From Gammaproteobacteria bacterium (GTDB taxonomy: Bacteria; Pseudomonadota; Gammaproteobacteria; UBA9214): DNA of 9,556 bases. The translations under genes were made by a program, and so were the position numbers. The stretch covers positions 1-9,556 of the forward strand of contig DMKK01000110.1 of the NCBI GenBank assembly GCA_003454335.1. The letters are read 5' to 3'. The notes under the pieces are model-generated. The model was not told where the DNA came from. It did not search any database and saw only the letters and a program-made list of their open reading frames with translations. Each line of letters begins with the position of its first letter. The first letter of the stretch is position 1. Positions 1 to 5,244 of the stretch are shown in pieces.

Positions 1-763
1 CAACAGCGCCTACCACGCAACTCACGGCAAAGACAAACAGGGTATAGGCGTTCGGGTACTGGCCGATGAACGCGAGACCACCGCGACCATCCGGGTGAGT
101 CGCGACCAGACGCAGATCAAGTGCCGCCAGGTCGCGCAACAACATTGACCACACCCGGATCCGCCAGAGCCAGCGCAGCAATAGAAACCAGAACAGCGGA
201 CTGCTGACAAGCACGCACCACCATCCCGCCATGGTCAAGGTATTGCCTTCCGGCAAACCATGGACCGACCATGATGAAGCATCAACATCAAGCAACTTGC
301 TATACGTGGCAAATGAGATAAAAACCGCGATGCCGAGACAGCTGGCCTCTGCGAGGTATGCATCGCGTCGCTTAAGTGCTTTTGTCACCGCCACGGCAGC
401 CGCCTCAAACGCGCCCGGAGCCAGCAATGGCGCCTCGGAAAACTGGACAAGGTGTTTGCGCAGCCGTTGCTCGACCTGCCGTTCCATGAGCATAAAAAGG
501 CCCACGGCGATAAAAAACCTTGCCCAGACGCCCAGTTCCAGAAGATAGGGGTTTTCTGCAGCCGCACCATAGGCATCACCCGCAATAATGCTCAGGACCA
601 GCGGCGCCCCCCAGGCAAGCCCGACAAACAGCACAGCCCTGGGACCTGCACGGAATGCATCCGCACTTAATAGACCGAGCTGTTTTTGCAAGGCGTAGAA
701 TGGCCCGCCTTGTGCCACAAGGAATTCGCTGGTTCTGGCGTCTTTATTGCTCGCGTTGTTCAT
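1..763 (-). CDS. Conserved multi-pass membrane protein, C-terminus outside the window
   Basis: This frame stays open from an ATG at 763 to the window edge, giving 254 residues without a stop, so the 3' end is missing. The start has a ribosome-binding-like AGGGAA about four bases upstream. Hydrophobic stretches that look like membrane helices lie near residues 43–60, 78–93, 143–156, 178–197 and 239–254, with a charged cytoplasmic-type segment (residues 95–137) containing many Arg, Lys and Glu. The conserved-looking motif is at residues 217–229: Leu-Arg-Leu-Val-Ala-Thr-His-Pro-Asp-Gly-Arg-Gly-Gly. I recall HPD-x-x-GGL motifs from uncharacterised bacterial membrane proteins, but cannot name a family. 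It is divergent from htpX, with 168 bases between the two starts. The function is unknown; existence of the gene is well supported by frame length, start and membrane pattern. Confidence 0.8.
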   Translation of the reverse strand, partial: MNNASNKDARTSEFLVAQGGPFYALQKQLGLLSADAFRAGPRAVLFVGLAWGAPLVLSIIAGDAYGAAAENPYLLELGVWARFFIAVGLFMLMERQVEQRLRKHLVQFSEAPLLAPGAFEAAAVAVTKALKRRDAYLAEASCLGIAVFISFATYSKLLDVDASSWSVHGLPEGNTLTMAGWWCVLVSSPLFWFLLLRWLWRIRVWSMLLRDLAALDLRLVATHPDGRGGLAFIGQYPNAYTLFVFAVSCVVGAV

Positions 764-847
764 TGTATTCCCTGGTGTTGTGAAATTGACTTCGGCGGCA
801 ACTCTGGTGGTTGACAAGACTGTTCGCCATGCTGCCAGACCTGCGCG

Positions 848-853
848 TATAAT
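848..853 (+). promoter_or_regulatory. Candidate -10 box upstream of htpX
   Basis: A perfect TATAAT lies 78 bases before the htpX ATG, in the divergent gap with the membrane-protein gene. No convincing -35 box sits at the normal distance: the best is TTCGCC with a 19-base spacer, and the consensus TTGACA at 811–816 is 31 bases away. No sigma-32 consensus (CTTGAA … CCCCAT) is visible, although htpX genes are heat- or envelope-stress controlled in enterobacteria. The call rests on one hexamer. Confidence 0.4.
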
Positions 854-931
854 ATTACCATCTGCAGCCGCCCGAAACGACGCCATCCGGTTACTGCAGA
901 CTGCGTTGCGACTCATCATCAGGGAGAGATC

Positions 932-1768
932 ATGAATAATGTAAAAGTCTTCACACTGCTTGCCGGGATGACGGCCGTCATGGGCATGGTTGGACAGGCC
1001 ATGGGCGGTCAGAGTGGCATGCTGATTGCGCTGCTCATTGCCGCTGGTATGAATTTCTACATGTACTTCACTTCATCTACGAAGGTGATGAAGGCCTACA
1101 AGGCGCAGACCATTACGCGCGAACAAGCACCGGAACTGTACGATATCGTTGACAAACTGCGGCAGCGTGCCGGTCTGCCGATGCCGACCGTCGGCATCGC
1201 CCCGCAACAGCAACCAAACGCGTTTGCGACCGGGCGCAATGCCGACCATGCCGTTGTATGTGTCACCCAGGGCCTGCTGGATATGATGGACCAGGATGAA
1301 CTGGAGGGTGTACTCGCCCATGAACTCGGCCACATCAAGCACCGCGACATGCTGTTGCAAACCATCTCGGCGACCATGTCCGGAGCAATTACGAGCCTGG
1401 CACGCTTCGGCCTGTACTCGCCACATCAGGGTCAGGGCCGGGGTTCACCGATCGGTCCCCTGCTGGCACTGCTGGCACCCGTGGTCGCCATGATTCTCCA
1501 GTTTGCCATTAGTCGCACCCGGGAATTCAAGGCCGATGCCTTTGGCGCGGAAATCTCCGGCAAACCTCTGGCCCTTGCCAGCGCACTGAACAGGATGCAG
1601 CAAATCGCGCAACGTGCGCCCATGGATGTCGCCCCCTCGATGGCACCGATTGCGCAGGTCAATCCGCTATCGGGGTTCAGGGGATTATCAAAATTGTTCT
1701 CCACCCATCCGTCGACCGAGGAACGGGTGGCACGCCTGCAGGCGATCGCTGCGGCACAGGCCGGCTAA
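932..1768 (+). CDS. htpX: Membrane zinc metalloprotease HtpX (M48B)
   Basis: HtpX is an inner-membrane zinc protease that helps degrade misfolded membrane proteins, overlapping in role with FtsH. The 278-residue product is slightly shorter than E. coli HtpX (about 293). Two N-terminal hydrophobic segments (about residues 5–24 and 28–46) are followed by the catalytic domain. The zinc-binding motif His-Glu-Leu-Gly-His is at residues 130–134, and the third ligand is probably Glu198 in the Arg-Glu-Phe-Lys-Ala-Asp motif (197–202). A further hydrophobic stretch lies at 174–194, between the two motifs. The C-terminal Phe-Ser-Thr-His-Pro-Ser-Thr-Glu-Glu-Arg motif (256–265) is typical of the family. 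The ATG is preceded by GGGAGA at a good distance. The gene is monocistronic here: it is divergent from the upstream gene and convergent with the DUF2092 operon. All catalytic residues are present, so it should be active. Confidence 0.96.
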   Translation: MNNVKVFTLLAGMTAVMGMVGQAMGGQSGMLIALLIAAGMNFYMYFTSSTKVMKAYKAQTITREQAPELYDIVDKLRQRAGLPMPTVGIAPQQQPNAFATGRNADHAVVCVTQGLLDMMDQDELEGVLAHELGHIKHRDMLLQTISATMSGAITSLARFGLYSPHQGQGRGSPIGPLLALLAPVVAMILQFAISRTREFKADAFGAEISGKPLALASALNRMQQIAQRAPMDVAPSMAPIAQVNPLSGFRGLSKLFSTHPSTEERVARLQAIAAAQAG

Positions 1769-1800
1769 TATAGCCGATCATTGCAAAGTATATGAATTGT

Positions 1801-1870
1801 GGGAGCTGCGTTGCCTGCATGGATGTAGGTATATCGCGCAGTGCAGGGATGCGCGTGAGCGATACAGCCG
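1801..1870. repeat. Possible degenerate intergenic repeat
   Basis: Two similar segments follow one another downstream of htpX: TGCATGGATG (1816–1825) and TGCAGGGATG (1842–1851), nine of ten bases identical, each followed by a GC-rich tail. This layout resembles dispersed intergenic elements in gammaproteobacteria that carry paired GGATG blocks, but only one copy is in the window. It lies directly next to two clearer palindromes. Confidence 0.3.
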
Positions 1871-1885
1871 CGAATCTGGATCAAT

Positions 1886-1940
1886 ACTGTAGGAGCGTCG
1901 TCCCCGGCGCGATTCACGGCGAGGACGCCGCTCCTACAGT
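1886..1940. repeat. REP-like palindrome, TGTAGGAGCG family, copy 1
   Basis: The outer arms ACTGTAGGAGCG (1886–1897) and CGCTCCTACAGT (1929–1940) are perfect reverse complements over 12 bases. After one mismatch an inner stem continues, CGTCC (1899–1903) with GGACG (1923–1927), leaving a loop of 19 bases. Bases 1887–1908 recur at 9535–9556 with a single difference. The element lies between the convergent ends of htpX and the envelope operon, where such a hairpin could stabilise mRNA ends or help stop transcription from both sides. No run of T follows, so it is not a classical intrinsic terminator. Elements of this kind are usually spread by RAYT-type transposases; none is in the window. Confidence 0.85.
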
Positions 1941-1962
1941 CACAGGCAGGGTCGAGGTAGTA

Positions 1963-1999
1963 CGTAGGATGCGCTTCGTGTTACTCAACTCATCCTACG
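1963..1999. repeat. Short palindrome, GTAGGATG family, copy 1
   Basis: CGTAGGATG (1963–1971) and CATCCTACG (1991–1999) are perfect nine-base inverted arms around a 19-base loop. The right end CATCCTACGG is identical over ten bases to the right end of the larger element at 4700–4792. It starts 22 bases after the TGTAGGAGCG palindrome ends, so the two families sit side by side in the same convergent gap. Confidence 0.7.
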
Positions 2000-2043
2000 G
2001 CCATTATCTCAAGTCTGGTGATGCAGGAGCGGTATACTCCCCG

Positions 2044-2292
2044 TTAGTAATTCAGCGCCTCACGCGCCTTGTTTACGTCCACCGAATCGGCGGCTTTTTC
2101 CGTGTCCACAGACTCATATGCCTTCTGGTAATCAACACCATCAGCACTGACGGCCTCGCCCATCTTTTTCTGATCGACGGACTCAGTGGCCTTCTGTGTA
2201 TCTACAGACTCAGACAGCTTTTGGTAGTCCACTGCCTGTGCGACAGAAATGCAAGACAGGCAAAACATCAGGGGTAACAGTTTTTTGCTCAT
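2044..2292 (-). CDS. Small exported protein made of 9-residue repeats
   Basis: The 82-residue product begins with a signal peptide (Lys3-Lys4, hydrophobic core 5–17, probable cleavage after Ala-Gln-Ala at residue 20). Almost all of the mature protein is repeats of the form Val-Asp-x-x-Lys-x-x-Glu-Ser/Ala. There are six units, starting at residues 21, 30, 39, 53, 62 and 71. A five-residue insert (Val-Ser-Ala-Asp-Gly, 48–52) splits them into two sets of three. The mature chain has no Cys and many charged residues, suggesting an extended or helical periplasmic protein. Cys11 and Cys14 are inside the signal core and do not form a lipobox. The ATG has AAGGAG eight bases upstream. It is the last gene of the operon, 22 bases after the DUF6515 stop. 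I do not recognise a named family, and the function is unknown. Confidence 0.88.
   Translation of the reverse strand: MSKKLLPLMFCLSCISVAQAVDYQKLSESVDTQKATESVDQKKMGEAVSADGVDYQKAYESVDTEKAADSVDVNKAREALNY
2056..2232 (-). repeat. Internal tandem repeat coding for 3+3 nonapeptides
   Basis: This stretch codes for residues 21–79 of the small exported protein. The two halves, residues 21–47 and 53–79, align without gaps: each begins Val-Asp-Tyr-Gln-Lys, continues with Val-Asp-Thr-x-Lys-Ala, and ends with a third unit closing in Glu-Ala. This points to an early 9-residue amplification followed by a duplication of a block of about 96 bases. The DNA of the two halves is still recognisably similar. Confidence 0.85.
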
Positions 2293-2314
2293 GGTTAATT
2301 CTCCTTGTTTCTTA

Positions 2315-3730
2315 TCAGACCTCTGACACTACGTACGTCACCTCGTCACCCTCGTAGTACGGGCGGTAGTAGGTGCCGCCAAGCTTCATGTACTTGGTGT
2401 CTGCAATGGTCACTTCTTCATAGCCGGGCGGCAGATATGTCACAGAGGTACCCGCCGGCGGTTCCACCACCACATACTGGTCAGCAGACTCGTCATAGAT
2501 GAAGAAGGCGCCCTGAAAATAGCAGTAACCCTCGTCATTCGGACCAAACGCAATGGTGCAATCGATGGGCGGGGCCTCGACCTGGGCACCCACCGGAGCA
2601 GGCGCGGTGACATAGCCGGTGCCTGACGGCGCCGGCTCGTAGAAGGCGCCACCGTAGTACTGGTATTGCTGCCCCGCCACAGGCACCGCAACAGCAGCCT
2701 CAGGTGGTTCATTCACCGCCGCGCCAATGGCATAGCCTGCAACACCGCCTACGACAGCACCACCTATACCCCACAACCAGCCATTGTCATCATCATCGTC
2801 GTCATTGTTATTATGATGATGATTACCGTCATCATCGTCGTCCCAGTAATTGTCGTTACCCCAGTAGTGGCGGTCATCGTACATGTCCTCGTAAAGGTCA
2901 TTGCGCTCATCGGCCAGTTTTTCATGGTGCCGCTGCCGGTCTTCCCTGGCATCATCCCCCCAATCCTGCCAGTCTTCCCGTGCCTCATCCTGGTGGTCAA
3001 ACTTGTTTTGCTGCAGCTCCTCTGCGGCTTTCTTGCGATCACTGCGGATGTCCTCCTTGTTCGAGGCATACTGCTGGCGCCCTTCCTTGACCTGCTTGTT
3101 GTGTTCCTCGCGCTGCGCCTGACGCTGAACCTTCTTGTCCTGCGTCCCCGCCGCCCGTCCGGATGTTGCAGACTTTCTGTCAGTCCGCTCTTTCGCCTGC
3201 CGGTCAGAGGTTGCCTTGCGATTGTCCTGCTTGCGTTTTGTCTGGGACTGCTCACGCGCAGCCAGATTCTCGCGACTCTTGCCGCCTGAGGCCTTCTGCT
3301 GAGGTTTCTTGGCATCCTTCCGGGCAAAAGGCTGGTCCTTGGCGGGGCCAGACGCGCGCTGTCCTGCCTGTGGTTTGGACTGTGGTCTGGCTTTTGCCTG
3401 CGGTTTGGACTGTGGCCTGGACTTTGCCTGTGGACGTGGGGCAGAGGCTTTCTTCATAGATCCCTGCCTGGCGCTCGACGCACGGGGTTTGCGGTCAACC
3501 TTGCTCTTGGAGTGCTGCTGCCGGGACTTCTTGCCGCCACCGCCTTGCCTGGCTTTCTTGCCGCCACCACCGCCTGCCCTTTTACCATCCAGTTTACCTG
3601 CCCAGGCTGCACCCTCACCGCTACTACCCGGGGTGGGTGCAAACAGCACAGGCCCGATAAGCAACAGCGTCGCGAGAGCCGAAGACAGGAATACCCTGGC
3701 CATTTTCCACTGGGATATCGATATCATCAT
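2315..3730 (-). CDS. Exported low-complexity protein with glycine zipper and DUF6515-type C-terminus
   Basis: The product has 471 residues. Order of parts: a signal peptide (hydrophobic core about 14–32, likely cut after Ala-Trp-Ala at 44); a strongly basic Lys/Arg/Gln/Ser region (45–215) with GGGGKK and SRPQSKPQA-type repeats; a charged Glu/Asp/Arg/Lys region (216–290), probably coiled coil; an Asp/His/Asn tract (297–316) with three adjacent His; a glycine zipper (321–338) that could insert in a membrane; and a Tyr-rich C-terminal domain (356–471). The last part carries motifs such as Pro-Pro-Gly-Tyr and Gly-Gly-Thr-Tyr-Tyr-Arg-Pro, which match my memory of DUF6515. The ATG overlaps the DUF2092 stop as ATGA, with AAGGAG seven bases upstream; a later Met at residue 10 is less likely as the start. 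An envelope or outer-surface role is inferred; the function is unknown. Confidence 0.9.
   Translation of the reverse strand: MMISISQWKMARVFLSSALATLLLIGPVLFAPTPGSSGEGAAWAGKLDGKRAGGGGGKKARQGGGGKKSRQQHSKSKVDRKPRASSARQGSMKKASAPRPQAKSRPQSKPQAKARPQSKPQAGQRASGPAKDQPFARKDAKKPQQKASGGKSRENLAAREQSQTKRKQDNRKATSDRQAKERTDRKSATSGRAAGTQDKKVQRQAQREEHNKQVKEGRQQYASNKEDIRSDRKKAAEELQQNKFDHQDEAREDWQDWGDDAREDRQRHHEKLADERNDLYEDMYDDRHYWGNDNYWDDDDDGNHHHNNNDDDDDDNGWLWGIGGAVVGGVAGYAIGAAVNEPPEAAVAVPVAGQQYQYYGGAFYEPAPSGTGYVTAPAPVGAQVEAPPIDCTIAFGPNDEGYCYFQGAFFIYDESADQYVVVEPPAGTSVTYLPPGYEEVTIADTKYMKLGGTYYRPYYEGDEVTYVVSEV
2318..2665 (-). repeat. Three Tyr-rich repeats in the DUF6515-type domain
   Basis: Residues 356–384 and 402–430 of the DUF6515 protein align without gaps over 29 positions: an aromatic-rich start, Gly-Ala-Phe-aromatic, a Tyr-Val pair at positions 18–19, and Pro-x-Gly near the end. 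Residues 447–468 repeat the first part again (Tyr-Met-Lys-Leu-Gly-Gly-Thr-Tyr-Tyr, then Tyr-Val-Val). The domain therefore looks like three copies of a small beta-hairpin-like unit. Cys391 and Cys403 could form a disulfide. Confidence 0.6.
2783..2842 (-). repeat. Asp/His/Asn trinucleotide-like tract
   Basis: Codons GAT, GAC, CAT, CAC, AAT and AAC alternate here, coding for residues 297–316 of the DUF6515 protein: five Asp, then Gly-Asn, three His, three Asn and six Asp, closing in Asn. Near-identical triplets make the tract prone to slippage. The residues could bind divalent metal, but that is only inferred from composition. Confidence 0.7.
3365..3424 (-). repeat. Tandem 30-base repeat coding Lys-x-Arg-Pro-Gln-Ser-Lys-Pro-Gln-Ala
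   Basis: Residues 103–112 and 113–122 of the DUF6515 protein are two copies of a ten-residue unit that differ only at position 2 (Ser or Ala). The DNA copies are nearly identical, which suggests recent duplication inside the basic region. Confidence 0.75.
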
Positions 3731-4491
3731 GGCTTGTCTCCTTCCCCGGTGTTATTCGCCGCCCTGAACTCGATACGGGATGCCCCTTCCGCAGGCGTAA
3801 AGGTGAATTCTTCTGCGTTAATGGTTGGCCTGAAGTTCCAGTCGGACAACCGGGCCTCGTAACGCGGGGCACCTGCTTTGTCTTGGTATTCGATAATCAC
3901 CTTGCGGATGACCGGTACTTCACCACCCTGGATCCAGACCTGGAAATCAGCGTCCGCCGCACGAAACAGCAGGTGATGGACAAAGCTGCCATCGAGATAG
4001 TGCCGCCCGCCATAGAAGCCGTCCCAGACATCTTCATGGAGCCATGTGCAAGGTTCGCTGCTCATCAGGTCCTCAAGTGGCAACTCAACACCGTGTTCAT
4101 CCAGCTTGTCCAGGGTTGCATCGAGAGTGTCGGGTGCGGGAACCTCAACATACATATTCTTATCAGGGTCGAAGACAGTAACCGTCTTGCCATCGTACAG
4201 AATGGTACGTGGACCCTTGTCACTGTCGCCATCGATGCGTAGATGGTTCGGACGATCAACTACCACCTCGTCATAACGCTGGTACTGTACCGTCATGCCG
4301 GATTCGAGTACGTCATCATAGCTGATGTCGGCGGTTACCGAAAAAGCGGGCGCCGATTTCAGCTGCTCACAGGTGCGCTCCATAATTCGATCAGCCTTTG
4401 GATCAACCACTCGCGGCGGCGTTTCTTCCGCATTCAGGAACAGGGGGGTCAACAACAACGCTCCTGCTACTATCCCTGGTAAAATTCTCAT
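3727..4491 (-). CDS. DUF2092 family periplasmic protein
   Basis: The 254-residue product starts with a signal peptide (core about 7–19, probable cut after Asn-Ala at 21). The mature part matches DUF2092 as I know it: an N-terminal helix segment with Ala-Asp-Arg-Ile-Met (33–37), then Phe-Ser-Val-Thr-Ala-Asp, a strand with Tyr-Asp-Glu-Val-Val-Val-Asp-Arg-Pro-Asn, then Tyr-Asp-Gly-Lys-Thr-Val-Thr and later Phe-x-Val-Trp-Ile-Gln. DUF2092 proteins are thought to have a LolA/LolB-like half-barrel that can hold a lipid chain; their substrate is unknown. Two Cys residues, at about 40 and 148, could form a disulfide. The ATG follows GGAGGAG by five bases, a strong site. The gene leads the operon with DUF6515 and the repeat protein. 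Confidence 0.92.
   Translation of the reverse strand: MRILPGIVAGALLLTPLFLNAEETPPRVVDPKADRIMERTCEQLKSAPAFSVTADISYDDVLESGMTVQYQRYDEVVVDRPNHLRIDGDSDKGPRTILYDGKTVTVFDPDKNMYVEVPAPDTLDATLDKLDEHGVELPLEDLMSSEPCTWLHEDVWDGFYGGRHYLDGSFVHHLLFRAADADFQVWIQGGEVPVIRKVIIEYQDKAGAPRYEARLSDWNFRPTINAEEFTFTPAEGASRIEFRAANNTGEGDKP
3738..3743 (-). promoter_or_regulatory. Internal ribosome binding site for the DUF6515 gene
   Basis: AAGGAG (minus strand) lies within the last codons of the DUF2092 gene, seven bases before the overlapping ATG of the DUF6515 gene. It supports the 3730 start over Met10 and points to coupled translation of the two proteins. Confidence 0.75.
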
Positions 4492-4641
4492 TGATCTCCT
4501 CCATTAGAAGAAACGGTTATTGCTCTTGTTATGTTCCCGAGGGGTAAGCCGCAAACGGAACAGTAACTATGCAGATTGCTACCGGTTAATATATTTAAGT
4601 AGCAGGCAAACGATTTATTGTCTTTAAATCCCTGGGAAGTG
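4492..4641 (-). other. Leader region of the DUF2092 operon
   Basis: About 140 AT-rich bases separate the candidate promoter from the DUF2092 ATG; together with the palindrome element at 4700–4792 they fill the 331-base gene-free gap at 4492–4822. I see no coding frame with a plausible start and no known riboswitch pattern. A leader this long could carry small-RNA or structural control, but nothing specific is visible. Confidence 0.4.
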
Positions 4642-4670
4642 ATAATACGTCTATAACCGGGTTTGGGCAA
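4642..4670 (-). promoter_or_regulatory. Candidate sigma-70 promoter of the DUF2092 operon
   Basis: On the minus strand TTGCCC (4665–4670) and TATTAT (4642–4647) are separated by exactly 17 bases. They match the -35 and -10 consensus at four and five of six positions. Transcription would begin near 4635. This is the best promoter-like pair upstream of the operon; other AT-rich stretches nearer the gene lack a paired -35. Confidence 0.55.
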
Positions 4671-4679
4671 ACTTTGCCC
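4665..4679. promoter_or_regulatory. 15-bp palindrome over the -35 box, candidate operator
   Basis: GGGCAAA, one centre base (C), then TTTGCCC is a perfect 7+1+7 palindrome. Its left arm contains the whole -35 hexamer, so a dimeric regulator bound here would block or alter polymerase access. The regulator is not identifiable, and no regulator gene lies in the window. Confidence 0.45.
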
Positions 4680-4699
4680 TTAGTGCGGACGCGCGCCTG

Positions 4700-4792
4700 G
4701 TAGGATGGGTGAAGGAGCGTAGCGACGCACCCATCAAAAATAGGGTGCAATACCCTGACGGGCACGTCACTTTGTTCCTTTACCCATCCTAC
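4700..4792. repeat. REP-like palindromic element, GTAGGATGGGT family, copy 2
   Basis: The outer arms GTAGGATGGGT (4700–4710) and ACCCATCCTAC (4782–4792) are perfect over 11 bases. Inside are two smaller hairpins: GATGGGTG (4704–4711) with CACCCATC (4728–4735), and AGGGT (4742–4746) with ACCCT (4752–4756). The alternative pairings would let the RNA switch between one long and several short stems. It sits just past the 3' end of the carboxylase-like/DCC operon and upstream of the DUF2092 promoter, a usual position for mRNA 3'-end elements. It is related to the shorter copy at 1963–1999. Confidence 0.8.
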
Positions 4793-4822
4793 GGTTTATG
4801 GGCATCTAGATTGCAGTCGCCT

Positions 4823-5242
4823 CTATTCAAGTTCTTCATCCATATCCAGAAACCGCCAGCGCTGATCAGTTTCCGGCAACCAGCAAGCGCTCATCTTGCC
4901 AAACCACTGGTAGCGGTGACGACCAATATAGTCATATACCGGATCGGCTATAAAGCGTGGCACCAGCAGGAACACGCCCATCAGGGGCCATCCGCGATGG
5001 AGCAGCATCGCGGTGCGCAGGGCGGCGCGTGATTTGTGGTACAACTGGCCCTGGTAGATCAGGATAACCGAATCCAGACGGTTGTCGGTGATGTTATGCG
5101 CGGCCAGTAATTGTTGTGCGGCGGTGGATTGCAGCCGGGCGAAACGGAAGCGTTCCTTTGGGTCGCGCTTGATAACGAACTGCACACTGCCCGCACATAA
5201 ATGGCAAACACCGTCAAAGAGAAGTATCGGGTTCTCGTCCAA
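4823..5242 (-). CDS. DCC family (DUF393) thiol-disulfide oxidoreductase-like protein
   Basis: The 139-residue product has the DCC signature near its start: Phe-Asp-Gly-Val-Cys-His-Leu-Cys at residues 9–16, with CxxC at 13–16, followed by an Arg-Asp and Phe-x-Phe-Ala-Arg-Leu-Gln pattern typical of DUF393 (about residues 26–38). The family has a thioredoxin-like fold and is presumed to do redox chemistry; substrates are unknown. No signal peptide is visible, so the CxxC is probably cytoplasmic. The start is TTG, two bases after the TAG of the carboxylase-like gene. No strong ribosome site precedes it, and there is no in-frame ATG, GTG or TTG just upstream, so translation probably depends on ribosomes finishing the upstream gene. 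Length and motif both fit the family, and DUF393 genes often accompany HTTM genes. Confidence 0.9.
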   Translation of the reverse strand: MDENPILLFDGVCHLCAGSVQFVIKRDPKERFRFARLQSTAAQQLLAAHNITDNRLDSVILIYQGQLYHKSRAALRTAMLLHRGWPLMGVFLLVPRFIADPVYDYIGRHRYQWFGKMSACWLPETDQRWRFLDMDEELE

Positions 5243-5244
5243 GG

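Noticed and set aside
811..853. TTGACA at 811 paired with TATAAT at 848 as one promoter
   Set aside because: The spacer would be 31 bases, far from 17, so the two boxes cannot belong to one sigma-70 promoter. Only the -10 box was kept, at low confidence.
2251..2262. Lipoprotein signal in the small repeat protein (Cys11 or Cys14)
   Set aside because: The residues before each Cys do not fit a lipobox (no Leu at -3 with small residues at -2 and -1), whereas Ala-Gln-Ala at 18–20 is a good signal peptidase I site.
1792..2277. Plus-strand frame of 161 codons
   Set aside because: It runs through two palindromic repeats and then antisense to the nonapeptide-repeat gene. It has no ribosome site and no recognisable product.
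2666..3289. Plus-strand frame of 207 codons, rich in Ile, Val and Leu, looking like a membrane protein
   Set aside because: It is the exact antisense of the Asp/Glu/Lys/His-rich part of the DUF6515 gene. Antisense of GAC, GAG, AAG and GAT codons gives Val, Leu and Ile, so the hydrophobicity is an artefact. It has no family motif.
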